Source: Amorphophallus konjac (lineage: Eukaryota; Streptophyta; Magnoliopsida; Alismatales; Araceae). Taken from it: DNA of 64,000 nt. The notes under the pieces are model-generated. The model had not been told where the DNA came from. It saw only the letters and a list, made by a program, of their open reading frames with translations, and searched no databases. The DNA is taken from positions 236,763,224 to 236,827,223 of the forward strand of contig CM040118.1 of assembly GCA_022559845.1 (NCBI GenBank), in the 5' to 3' direction. The position numbers were made by a program, and so were the translations under genes. How positions within the stretch are numbered: the stretch's first letter is position 1; each line of letters begins with the position of its first letter. This document shows, one piece after another, positions 36,905-47,637 of the stretch.

Positions 36905-37187
36905 GAAGAACAGAACTGTTCTTCTTATTCTCTTTTTTTCTCTGTTTCGAGTGTATGAAGAACTAACGTTCTTCATCTCCTTCTCTTCTTACAGGTCGAA
37001 GAGAGCACACGTCGTGAAGAACAAAGGTGATGTTCTTCTTTCTTTTACCTTCGGTCAGGAAGTATGAAGAAATACTAATATTTCTTTTTCTGTTCTCGTA
37101 GGAATTACAGAACCGAAGAAACAAGGGTTCTTCAGCAAAAACCTTCTCTTCCTCCTACTGTGGATATTCGTTGCTGTTAAAAGCAAC
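36905..37187 (+). repeat. Leader hairpin series built on GAAGAAC/GTTCTTC
   Basis: Perfect arms in order: GAAGAACAG/CTGTTCTTC (36905-36924), ATGAAGAAC/GTTCTTCAT (36955-36976), GAAGAACA/TGTTCTTC (37016-37038), AAGAAATA/TATTTCTT (37067-37086), GAAGAA/TTCTTC (37115-37133) and GTTGCT/AGCAAC (37170-37187). They lie just downstream of the TATA box, so they should be in the leader RNA. Confidence 0.85.
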
Positions 37188-39130
37188 ATAACTTCTATTC
37201 TCATAGCCTTCACGATTCAAATTTCAAGTCTTCGATCAAGGTAGGTTTTCTCAAGTCACTGTAGCCCAAATAAAATAATTTAAAATATATGTATATTAGC
37301 ATGACATGCATACGGTTTATTATAGTTTTAATGCATTTTCTGTAATATTTTGAAAGAGACGCCCCTGTCAAGGGCGCTATTTTACAAGACACGACCCTGA
37401 CCAGGTCGTCAATTCTAGATTTGACGCCCTGAACACAGGCGTTAATTCCATGAAATTACCTGAAATTAATAATCGTTCACGGTTTAAAATTTCATTTTAT
37501 ATGGAATATCAAAACTAATATACTGCATGACTCTACCTGTGAATTCCTGCCAAATTTCCTGTCATGATGATATGATTGTTATCCTGAAATTTATTTCTTC
37601 CTGTTCATGATAATTTCTGAAATTTCTTGAATTCACGACCTAGACAATGTCGTTTTCCATGTGTTAACGCCCCATCACAGGGCGTGAATTGAAAAGTAAC
37701 GCCCCTTCATAGGGCGCATTTCTGTTAAAAGCCCGAACAATATATTCTGTAAAGATAAGAATTTAATGATTAACGCCCCTGCCAAGGGCGCGTTTTTGAT
37801 AATTTCTGAAAATAAATATGTTCTGTAAAATATTGTAAATAAAAAGACGCCTACTACTGTAGTCGTCTCATTGCAAAGAAACGCCCCTGTCCAGGGCGCG
37901 TTTTAGATAAATTTCTGAATTATTAAAAATTCTGCCAAAATGGAAACATATGTAAACGCCCTTCTGTTAGTCGTTAATTACTTGATAAACGACTCTGCTT
38001 AAGTCGTTACTTTACTGTAAAAATTGCTTTTCCACTGTTTCTGTTAACCGATGGTTTCATATGTTATATAATATATATATCGGCACTATTCTCCATTTCG
38101 TGAGTATAGTCCCACGTTTCACGATTATTTTATCAATCACACTCAATTCTCATTGACATACAAGCTCTCCATTGGACATTCCGTTCCTTTGGACTAGCGA
38201 GTTAGTCATAGAGACCTCCGTAAGACTCCTCGTAGCCTTGGATTCCCTCAAGGCCGACTGAGCTGGTTGTACCCTAAAAACCCATTACACCATTGATGCC
38301 ATGTCACTCTAAAGAAACATGGGATACCGGCCCTTATGTTATACAAAGAGTATATCATAAGAAATTCTTAATGGGATGATGATATCATGCCATATCATGT
38401 CATTCTTGTAAACCTCAATTCTATGATAAGAATGAGGGTATCTTACCTTTGATATACTGTTCATGTGGACCTAAATTCTATATATAGAATGTCCATATTA
38501 ATTTGTCATGGTACCCAAGTTAAGGGAACCATATTCTACCTAGTTTTATCGATATCGTGATTATACCGTTATTATCGCCATTCTATGTCCTTTGTCATAT
38601 TTTTGGACTCCATTCTGTCAAAGTTGTCATACATGTCTACAAGCTTGATTATTGAAATTCAAAAATTGGCTATATATATATAAGAGTGGATGTCAAAAAC
38701 ACATGATAAATGGCTGCGCATATAGGGCCCGATCTGGTCTTGGGAGGAGCACCCGAAAGTACTTGTGCCCATGGGAGTTAAAATGATAAGGTATCTGGCA
38801 TTATACCGAGTACTTGACTTGCTTGATTGGACATTCCACACACATCTTGTACTTGAATCGTACTTGACTTGACATGAAATGCGTGGCCCGAAAAAGGGTA
38901 ATTTACTTGCTTGATACATGATAGCCAAAGTTCTTGACATGAGTTGTTAAATGTACTTGCTTGAATATCTCAAATGTCTTGTTATCTTATTGAAAGTTCA
39001 TGATTTGTCCATCTTATTCTTGATATTACATTCTCTCTATCTCGTCATTTTATGCGAGCATGCATAGCTTTATTGCATTCATGAAAGATGTAATTACTTA
39101 AACCCCTTGCTAGTACTTGAGATATAATTT

Positions 39131-39180
39131 CCTACTCAGCGTTCGCTCATCCCGTTTGTCCCTTTTTACTTTTCAGGTAA
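39131..39180 (+). promoter_or_regulatory. Conserved acceptor-like module in Tekay-type LTR
   Basis: CCTACTCAGCGTTCGCTCA (CCTACTGAGC in the 3' copy, 46834) forms a short hairpin. A pyrimidine-rich stretch and TTTTCAG/GTAAG follow. The same order occurs in Tekay-A (13628-13672, 29280-29330, minus strand), LARD-A (5831-5872, 11595-11640) and LARD-B (49743-49787), each about 290-410 nt before the LTR 3' end. Read as a 3' splice site by inference. Confidence 0.6.
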
Positions 39181-39479
39181 GTCCGACGACGATGGAAGTC
39201 AATCGGATGGGAATGGTCAAGAGTGAAAGTGATAGAGCTGCTCAAGTGTCATCTAGTCTTTTCTATAGTTTCTTGAGTCAATGTGTATTATTTTCCTTTT
39301 TATTAAACAGAGTATTGGAGTTGTAATAGTCTATTATGAAATAAAGGATTTGGGTTATCTTGCTATTTTGCGCATCTCTGTCTTTGTGTCGAATACACGA
39401 CCACTCTGATTGACATGATTGATATAAACTCGTCACGCGTCTCCGGGTATCTTCCGCGCTCGGGGCGTGACAGTTTTTG

Positions 39480-39491
39480 TGGTATCAGAGC
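39480..39491 (+). promoter_or_regulatory. Tekay-B primer binding site
   Basis: TGGTATCAGAGC lies seven bases after the 5' LTR end. Confidence 0.92.
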
Positions 39492-39646
39492 CTAAGGTAT
39501 TCAATTCCTAGGAAAAACCCAAGTCCAAGGATAAGTTGAACGTTTAACCAAGTGAGATTGTGTAGAACCAAGGGTTAAGAGTCAATGAGTCTTTTAATAA
39601 GATCATAGTGATATAATACTAACGTAGCTATTGTAATTGTAGGATA

Positions 39647-41155
39647 ATGGCTGCCGAACATGCTCAATGGCGCAACATGCAGCGTACCCTTCAAGGAATG
39701 ACTCAAGTGCTACAACAGGTAGCACAAGGTGATGCTCCACGAGCTGGAAGCTTACACCAAGCCTTTAAAAGCATGAATCCCTCGAAGTTTATGGGATCGA
39801 CCGATCCGGACGATGCCGAGCATTGGGTTCGGGAGACTGAACGTATATTCGGTGTTATGCAATGCACGGATCAGAACAAAGTCTTATTAGCTACTTTCCA
39901 GTTAGAAAAGGATGCTAGATGCTGGTGGGAGTCTATTGAAGCAACCATCGATCCTACTCAAGTAACATGGGAAGAATTTGTGGAATACTTCAATGCTAAA
40001 TATTTCTTGGACCGAGTCCAAGAAAAGAAGGCTGCAGAATTCGCTGCATTAAAACAACAATCTTTATCATTAGCAGATTATGAAGCTCAGTTCTCCAGGT
40101 TGTCTAGATATGCTAAGCATCTTATTAGCACGGAGAAGATGAAAGCCCGTAGATTTCTTAATGGGCTTAGGCCCCACTATATTACTCAACTGGTGCCTAT
40201 GGACATCCAAGTTTATTCTGAAATAGTGCGCCGAGCTCAATTACTTGAAGATGCCACGGAACTATCTGATAGGATCCGTGGAAAAGACAAGAAGGAGCAA
40301 GTCACAGGTTCGGGTTCTTTCAAACCCAACTTTAAGAAGAGGCCCAATAATGGAGGTTCTTCCTCTCAAGATCAGAAATTCAAGAAGACCAAGCCCTTCT
40401 CTATCACCACTACACCTTCTAATACAGTATGCAAGCATTGTGACAAGGCTGGTCACAAGACAGAAGAATGCTGGAGGAAATTAGGAGCTTGTCTCCGTTG
40501 TGGGAGTCGCGAACATCGGATTCCCGATTGTCCATTAATGAATGACCAAGCCGGTGATGATAAACGCCCGGTGACAAAGAACGCTCGACTTCATGCAATA
40601 AAGGAGACCGAGCAGGAAGAAGGTGGACTGGTAGAAGGTACATTAACAGTTTGTTCCAAAAGTGCTTATGTCTTATTTGATACGGGTGCATCGCATTCCA
40701 TTATTTCTAAGAAGTTTGCCGACCCGTTACCGTTAGAACCAGAATGGATAAAAATAGTTCTAACTACTCCTCTTGGAAGTGAAAATGATATTACTCATCA
40801 CTACCAAAACTGTGAGGTAATGGTTCAAGGTAGGAATTTACCTATAGATCTCATATTCCTCGATCTAAAGGAGTATGATGTTATACTAGGAGCGGACTGG
40901 TTATCCAAATACCAGGCAACGGTTGATTGCCGCAATAGCCAAATTGCTTTCAAAGATATCCCAGAATTAGTCTTTACTCGCCCCAAGAGTCGGAGCAATT
41001 CCCCTCTTATTTCGGCCCTCCTAGCTAGCAAGCTCATCAGGAAAGGATGTACATCTTTCCTTGCCTTTGTCACAATTAAAGAAGCTAAGGAAACCAAGCT
41101 AGAAGACATTCAGGTAGTGCAAGAATTTCCAGACGTATTTTCGGAAGATTTGTAG
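39647..41155 (+). pseudogene. Tekay-B gag and protease (first part of gag-pol)
   Basis: Starts MAAEHAQWRNMQ, 175 nt after the LTR. Residues 40-170 are the capsid domain (PSKFMGSTDPDDAEHWVRE, DARCWWESIEA). Two zinc knuckles follow, CKHCDKAGHKTEEC and CLRCGSREHRIPDC (about 263-300). The aspartic protease has an intact active site FDTGASHSIIS (about 345) and [16 protein letters not shown]. The frame stops at TAG 41153-41155 within the protease-RT linker, but the next 840 codons lie in the same frame. Gag packages the RNA and the protease cuts the polyprotein. A CAG-to-TAG change would explain the stop. Confidence 0.92.
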
Positions 41156-41176
41156 GGATTACCCCCTCAAAGAGAA

Positions 41177-41941
41177 GTGGCCTTCACCATTGACTTAGTC
41201 CCTGGTGCTGGTCCGGTTTCAAAGGCACCTTATAGAATGTCACCTGCTGAACTCAAAGAGTTGAAGGAGCAATTGATGGAATTAATTCGAAAAGGGTTTA
41301 TTAGACCAAGTATTTCCCCGTGGGGAGCACCGGTATTATTTGTAAATAAGAAGGATGGATCCATGAGATTGTGTATCGACTATCGACAGTTGAATCATCT
41401 TACTATCAAGAACAAGTATCCACTGCCGAGAATCGATGAGTTATTTGATCAGATTTCAGGATCCAAATATTTTTCCAAGATTGATCTCAGGTCGGGATAT
41501 CATCAGTTAAGAATCAAGGATGATGACATTCATAAGACTGCATTCAGAAGCAGGTATGGCCATTATGAATTCGTTGTTATGCCTTTTGGACTAACAAATG
41601 CCCCTGCTGCCTTTATGCAGTTAATGAATAGTATATACAGGCCTTACTTGGATCAATTCATAGTAGTCTTTATTGATGATATATTGATATATTCCAAGAC
41701 TAAGGAAGAACATGAAGAGCATTTGAGGATGGCATTGCAAGTCTTGAGGAAAAATCAATTATATGCAAAACTCAGCAAGTGCGAGTTCTGGCTTGAAGAA
41801 GTGGCTTTTCTAGGCCATGTGGTTTCAAAAGATGGATTATCAGTAGACCCGTCAAAGGTTGAAGCTGTGAAAAATTGGGAAAGTCCCACTAATGCAAGCG
41901 AGATCAGAAGTTTCTTAGGTCTTGCAGGATATTATCGGTGA
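41177..41941 (+). pseudogene. Tekay-B reverse transcriptase
   Basis: Same frame as the preceding gag-PR. It includes [44 protein letters not shown] (first catalytic Asp), [12 protein letters not shown] and [10 protein letters not shown] (catalytic Asp pair, about 41669-41686), then [20 protein letters not shown]. It copies element RNA into DNA. TGA at 41939-41941 falls where Tekay proteins have Arg (after GYYR), consistent with CGA to TGA. The first methionine is not a real start; the RT is made from the polyprotein. Confidence 0.92.
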
Positions 41942-41968
41942 TTCATCAAAGACTTCTCCAAGATCGCC

Positions 41969-43012
41969 GTGCCCCTTACAAGATTAACTCGTAAGGAGAT
42001 CCGATATGAATGGAGTGAGGAATGTGAAAGGAGTTTCCAAACTCTCAAGGATCATCTCACTACAGCTCCGGTGTTAGCTCTACCAATAGAAGGAGAGAAA
42101 TTCGAGGTTTACACCGATGCTTCTGGCATTGGCCTCGGGTGTGTCTTAATGCAACAAGGGAAGGTCATAGCATACTCTTCTCGTCAACTGAAGAAGCATG
42201 AGGAGAATTACCCCGTCCATGACTTAGAACTGGCCGCGGTGGTATTTGCCCTAAAGATATGGAGACACTACTTATATGGAGTGCAGTTTACTGTATACTC
42301 CGATCACAAAAGTCTCAAATATCTATTTTCACAAAAGGAGCTAAACATGAGACAAAGACGCTGGCTAGAATATCTCAAGGACTTCGACTTCAATATACAA
42401 TACCATCCCGGAAAGGGTAATTATGTTGCTGATGCCCTTAGTCGAAAGCCGAGAGTAATGATAGCCAATTGTATGATACAAGAATGGAGGTTGCTAGAAC
42501 AATTCTCCGAGCTCAATATAAGCCTGGACACGGACGCTAAATATGTCACCTTATCTCATGTAAGCATACAGTTGGATTTATTATCTGAGATACAAGCACT
42601 TCATGATGATGATCCTATATTGGTAGAAATCAAAGGCAGATTAGAAGGACAATCTGATTTTCAACTAACTTCTGATGGAAGATTATTATTCAAAGGTAGA
42701 ACTTGTATACCCGACTGTCCAGAATTAAAGAAAAAGATCTTAGATGAAGCTCACAGATCAAGGTACACGATTCATCCAGGATCAACCAAAATGTACCAAG
42801 ATGTAAAGAGGAACTTTTGGTGGCCTAATATGAAAAGAGAAATAGCGGACTTTGTATCACGCTGTCTCACATGCCAACAAGTCAAGGCGGAACACCAAAA
42901 GTCTGCTGGTAAACTTCATCCTCTAGATATTCCTAAGTGGAAGTGGGAGGAGATTGGTATGGACTTCATCATGGGTTTATCTAAATCTAAAGGAGGACAT
43001 GATGGAATCTAG
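41969..43012 (+). pseudogene. Tekay-B RNase H and integrase N-terminal half
   Basis: Same frame again. RNase H shows [33 protein letters not shown] and [10 protein letters not shown] with its acidic residues present. The integrase zinc-binding HHCC region is [14 protein letters not shown]...[11 protein letters not shown], and the first catalytic Asp is in GMDFIMGL. The frame stops at TAG 43010-43012 where Tekay-A has Trp (DAIWVIVDRL), so TGG to TAG explains it. Confidence 0.92.
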
Positions 43013-43048
43013 GTTATCATTGACCGATTAACTAAATCGGCGCATTTC

Positions 43049-43996
43049 TTGCCAATAAAAAGCCGATGGTCAATTGATGTGCTAGATGCACTATACATCA
43101 AGGAAATAGTCAAGATACATGGAATTCCTATCTCAATCATGTCTGATAGATATCCCCGTTTCACTTCTCATTTTTGGAAGGGATTACAACATTCGTTGGG
43201 AACAAGGCTCAACTTTAGTACTGCTTTTCACCCACAAACGGATGGTCAGACCGAGAGAGCTAATCAAGTTGTTGAGGATATGCTTAGAGCATGCATCATT
43301 GACTTTGGAGGAAGCTGGCATGACCACTTGCCTTTAGTTGAATTTGCATATAACAACAGCTACCAAGCTAGTATCCAAATGGCACCTTTTGAAGCCTTAT
43401 ACGGAAGGAGTTGCCGATCACCCTTATGCTGGAACGAAGTTGGAGAGAAACAACTGTTAGGTCCAGACATGGTAAGGGATACAACTGAGAAGATACAAGT
43501 AATCAGAGAAAGATTGCAAGTTGCTCAGACAAGGCAAAAGGCTTATGCTGATACAAGAAGGAGAGATCTTGAATTCCAAATCGGAGATCATGTATTTCTC
43601 AAGATATCACCTGGACGTGGCATACGAAGATTTGGTGTTAAGCGCAAGCTTACGCCAAGATTCATCGGACCATTTGAGGTACTTGAAAGAGTTGGCGAGG
43701 TTGCTTATCGCATCGCGTTGCCTCCTCAATTGTCTGAGGTACATAATGTATTTCATATATCTATGTTGAAGAAGTATGTGCACGATCCATCGCATATTAT
43801 TGAACATGGAGATCTGGTGATCCAGAAAGATCTCACCTATGAACAGAAGCCTATGAAGATCTTAGATCGAGAAATACGAGCTCTAAGGAATAAGGTTATT
43901 CCCATGCTTAAGGTGCAATGGAATAAGAATACTAAACACGAAGCGACATGGGAGACCGAGGAATCTATGAAGAAACGATTTCCCGAGTTATTCTAA
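43049..43996 (+). pseudogene. Tekay-B integrase C-terminal half with chromodomain-like tail
   Basis: Same frame. It holds the second catalytic Asp (SDRYPRFTSHFW, with Tyr where Asp is usual at the fourth position) and the Glu (HPQTDGQTERANQVVEDML). The C-terminal region reads RRDLEFQIGDHVFLKISPGRG (shorter motifs RRFG, VHNVFHISML) and ends VQWNKNTKHEATWE and RFPELF, the reduced chromodomain of Tekay elements. The natural stop TAA at 43994 lies 83 nt before the 3' LTR. In integration this part would join element DNA to the chromosome. Confidence 0.92.
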
Positions 43997-44067
43997 GAGG
44001 TATATGATCTACACTCTCCACATATATACATAATATGCAATTGAATTTGGGTACCAAATTCTTTTTA

Positions 44068-44079
44068 AGTGGGGGAGGG
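44068..44079 (+). promoter_or_regulatory. Tekay-B polypurine tract
   Basis: AGTGGGGGAGGG lies directly before the 3' LTR. It primes plus-strand DNA synthesis in this family. Confidence 0.9.
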
Positions 44080-47000
44080 TGTAGCAACCCTGATAAAATA
44101 TTAATAATAATAAAGATTTTAAAAAAAATAAATCAAATAATTAGATAAATAAAATAATATAAAATAACGCCTCTGATAAAGGCGCTATTCAAAATTAGAA
44201 ACGCCTCTAGATAAGGTGTTATTCAATAAGTGACGCCCTGACCACACGGCGTCAAATTCCAACGTCAAAAACGGTAAGGCCAAGAAACGCCCCTAGCTTG
44301 GGCGTGTTTTAAAACAAAGAACGCCTTCATATCAGGCACTTCTTAAGAAACGACCTGAACCAGGTCGTCAATTCAGGAATCGACGCCCTGACCTAGGTCG
44401 TTAATTCCATTCGAGTTCCGTTCGACACGGGAGCTTATCCAGGGTAATGGATAAGTATTAGAAAGAGTTAAAAGGTGGTAAGGACTCTATATTGGAAGCA
44501 TTACTTCCACTAGAACACTAACCCTAACAGGACGTCCAAAATCCTATAAATAGTCTTGATCGAACAAACCGTAAACCTATTTGATTCAAGCCTCTACGAC
44601 GGTAAGTGAAGAACAGAACTGTTCTTCTTATTCTCTTTTTTTCTCTGTTTCGAGTGTATGAAGAACTAACGTTCTTCATCTCCTTCTCTTCTTACAGGTC
44701 GAAGAGAGCACACGTCGTGAAGAACAAAGGTGATGTTCTTCTTTATTTTACCTTCGGTCAGGAAGTATGAAGAAATACTAATATTTCTTTTTCTGTTCTC
44801 GTAGGAATTACAGAACCGAAGAAACAAGGGTTCTTCAGCAAAAACCTTCTCTTCCTCCTACTGTGGATATTCGTTGCTGTTAAAAGCAACAGAACTTCTA
44901 TTCTCATAGCCTTCATGATTCAAATTTCAAGTCTTCGATCAAGGTAGGTTTTCTCAAGTCACTGTAGCCCAAATAAAATAATTTAAGATATATGTATATT
45001 AGCATGACATGCATACAGTTTATTATAGTTTTAATGCATTTTTCTGCAATATTTTGAAAGAGACGCCCCTGTCAAGGGCGCTATTTTACAAGACATGACC
45101 CTGACCAGGTCGTCAATTCTAGATTTGACGCACTGAACACAGGCGTTAATTCCATGAAATTACCTGAAATTAATAATCGTTCACGGTTTAAAAATTCATT
45201 TTATATGGAATATCAAAACTAATATACTACATGACTCTACCTGTGAATTCCTGCCAATTTTCCTATCATGATGATATGATTGTTATCCTAAAATTTATTT
45301 CTTCCTGTTCATGATAATTTCTGAAATTTCTTGAATTCACGACCTAGACAAGGTCGTTTTCCATGTGTTAACGCCCCATCACAGGGCGTGAATTGAAAAG
45401 TAACGCCCCTTCATAGGGCGCGTTTCTGTTAAAAGCCCGAACAATATATTCTGTAAAGATAAGAATTTAATGATTAACGCCCCTGCCAAGGGCGCGTTTT
45501 TGATAATTTTTGAAAATAAATATGTTCTGTAAAATATTGTAAATAAAAAGACGCCTACTACTGTAGTCGTCTCATTGCAAAGAAACGCCCCTGTCCAGGG
45601 CGCGTTTTAGATAAATTTCTGAATTATTGAAAATTCTGCCAAAATGGAAATATATGTAAACGCCCTTCTATTAGGCGTTAATTACTTGATAAACGACTCT
45701 GCTTAAGTCGTTACTTTACTGTAAAAATTGCTTTTCCACTGTTTCTGTTAACCGATGGTTTCATATGTTATATAATATATATATCGGCACTATTCTCCAT
45801 TCCGTGAGTATAGTCCCACGTTTCACGATTGTTTTATCGATCACACTCAATTCTCATTGACATACAAGCTCTCCATTGGACATTCTGTTCCTTTGGACTA
45901 GCGAGTTAGTCATAGAGACCTCCGTAAGACTCCTCGTAGCCTTGGATTCCCTCAAGGCCGACTGAGCTGGTTGTACCCTAAAAACCCATTACACCATTGA
46001 TGCCATGTCACTCTAAGGAAACATAGGATACCGGCCCTTATGTTATACAAAGAGTATATCATAAGAAATTCTTAATGGGATGATGATATCATGCCATATC
46101 ATGTCATTCTTGTAAACCTCAATTCTATGATAAGAATGAGGGTATCTTACCTTTGATATACTGTTCATGTGGACCTAAATTCTATATATAGAATGTCCAT
46201 ATTAATTTGTCATGGTACCCAAGTTAAGGGAACCATATTCTACCTAGTTTTATCGATATCGTGATTATACCGTTATTATCGCCATTCTATGTCCTTTGTC
46301 ATATTTTTGGACTCCATTCTGTCAAAGTTGTCATACATGTCTACAAGCTTGATTATTGAAATTCAAAAATTGGCTATATATATATAAGAGTGGATGTCAA
46401 AAACACATGATAAATGGCTGCGCATATAGGGCCCGATCTGGTCTTGGGAGGAGCACCCGAAAGTACTTGTGCCCATGGGAGTAAAAATGATAAGGTATCT
46501 GGCATTATACCGAGTACTTGACTTGCTTGATTGGACATTCCACACACATCTTGTACTTGAATCGTACTTGACTTGACATGAAATGCGTGGCCCGAAAAAG
46601 GGTAATTTACTTGCTTGATACATGATAGCCAAAGTTCTTGACATGAGTTGTTAAATGTACTTGCTTGAATATCTCAAATGTCTTGTTATCTTATTGAAAG
46701 TTCATGATTTGTCCATCTTATTCTTGATATTACATTCTCTCTATCTCGTCATTTTATGCGAGCATGCATAGCTTTATTACATTCATGAAAAATGTAATTA
46801 CTTAAACCCCTTGCTAGTACTTGAGATATAATTTCCTACTGAGCGTTCGCTCATCCCGTTTGTCCCTTTTTACTTTTCAGGTAAGTCCGACGACGATGGA
46901 AGTCAATCGGATGGGAATGGTCAAGAGTGAAAGTGATAGAGCTGCTCAAGTGTCATCTAGTCTTTTCTTTAGTTTCTTGAGTCAATGTGTATTCTTTTCC

Positions 47001-47176
47001 TTTTTATTAAATAGAGTATTGGATTTGTAATAGTCTATTATGAAATAAAGGATTTGGGTTATCTTGCTATTTTACGCATCTCTGTCTTTGTGTCGAATAC
47101 ACGACCACTCTGATTGACATGATTGATATAAACTCGTCACGCGTCTCCGGGTATCTTCTGCGCTCGGGGCGTGACA
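44080..47176 (+). repeat. Tekay-B 3' LTR
   Basis: 3097 bp and nearly identical to 36379-39472. Several differences restore pairing in the ladder units (for example CGACT/GGTCG in the 5' copy against CGACC/GGTCG here). TATA about 44543-44552, acceptor-like module 46834-46884. Confidence 0.95.
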
Positions 47177-47400
47177 GGAGCACAGTAGTTCAGGATCTGA
47201 TCCTAGAACTGAACTCTTCACTCTTTCTTCCTCACAAGCCCACTATCTCCTCACTCTCTTTCTTTCTTTCTTCTTCTTCTTCTCTCGAGCTCTCTGGTTG
47301 TCCTCTCTTCTGCTCTTTTTCTTCTTCTATCTCCTGTCTCTTTTTGTAGTAGCTTTCTTTTTCTCCATGCTCACCCCCTCATCGAAGGATAAGGTGGTCT

Positions 47401-47409
47401 TTATATATC
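47401..47409 (-). promoter_or_regulatory. Minus SIRE LTR TATA box
   Basis: On the minus strand GCGATATATAAAGACC, with the repeat field upstream and the CT/GA-rich leader downstream, matches a leftward promoter. Confidence 0.65.
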
Positions 47410-47637
47410 GCAGAGCCTCCGAATGGATGATGCAGAAAAAGCCCTAGTGAAGCCCCATTGGTCCACGTGGTAGGGACGAGAATGTTCCTCTATTAGGGTG
47501 CCTTGGATCACGTGCCCGCCTGTAACCTTTTGGGAACACGTGCCTACTTCATTTCGAGCTCACGTGCTGCTTTAAACCTGTCAGACACAAGAGAGGCACT
47601 TCGTCAGCCACTTTGTAGTTGGACAATTTAAGTGTGC

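Larger units (their letters stand above)
36464..38010 (+). repeat. Family of about 18 covarying quasi-palindromes (Tekay-B LTR)
   Basis: Each unit is a 5-6 nt arm, a loop of about 7 nt often beginning CT and ending A, and the complementary arm, usually followed by ATT or TTT. Arms occur as CGCCC/GGGCG, CGCCT/AGGCG, CGACC/GGTCG and CGACT/AGTCG. Examples start near 36465, 36499, 36576, 37361, 37400, 37667, 37699, 37773, 37880 and 37984. The 3' LTR repeats the set from about 44165 to 45720. Confidence 0.88.
36379..39472 (+). repeat. Tekay-B 5' LTR
   Basis: 3094 bp. About 18 ACGCCC...GGGCGT-type quasi-palindromes (36464-36705 and 37360-38010), TATA box 36841-36848, leader hairpins 36905-37187, a donor-like CAAG/GTAGGT at 37237-37246 and the conserved acceptor-like module at 39131-39180. 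Short frames recur identically in the 3' LTR and are not genes. Confidence 0.95.
36379..47176 (+). mobile_element. Tekay-B: nearly intact Ty3-gypsy chromovirus inside the SIRE LTR
   Basis: 10.8 kb. LTRs at 36379-39472 and 44080-47176 (about 3.1 kb, TGTAGCAACCC to GGGGCGTGACA), target duplication GGAGC at 36374-36378 and 47177-47181. The internal 4.6 kb carries gag-PR-RT-RH-IN in a single frame with three stops. The LTRs differ by roughly 1% by eye, so this is one of the younger insertions. Its gag and LTR end are clearly related to Tekay-A but form a distinct family. Confidence 0.95.

Noticed and set aside
38659..38940. Frame repeated almost unchanged at 46363-46644, and 39117-39326 repeated at 46821-47030
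   Set aside because: These are the two LTR copies of Tekay-B; identity reflects the young age of the element, not a gene.
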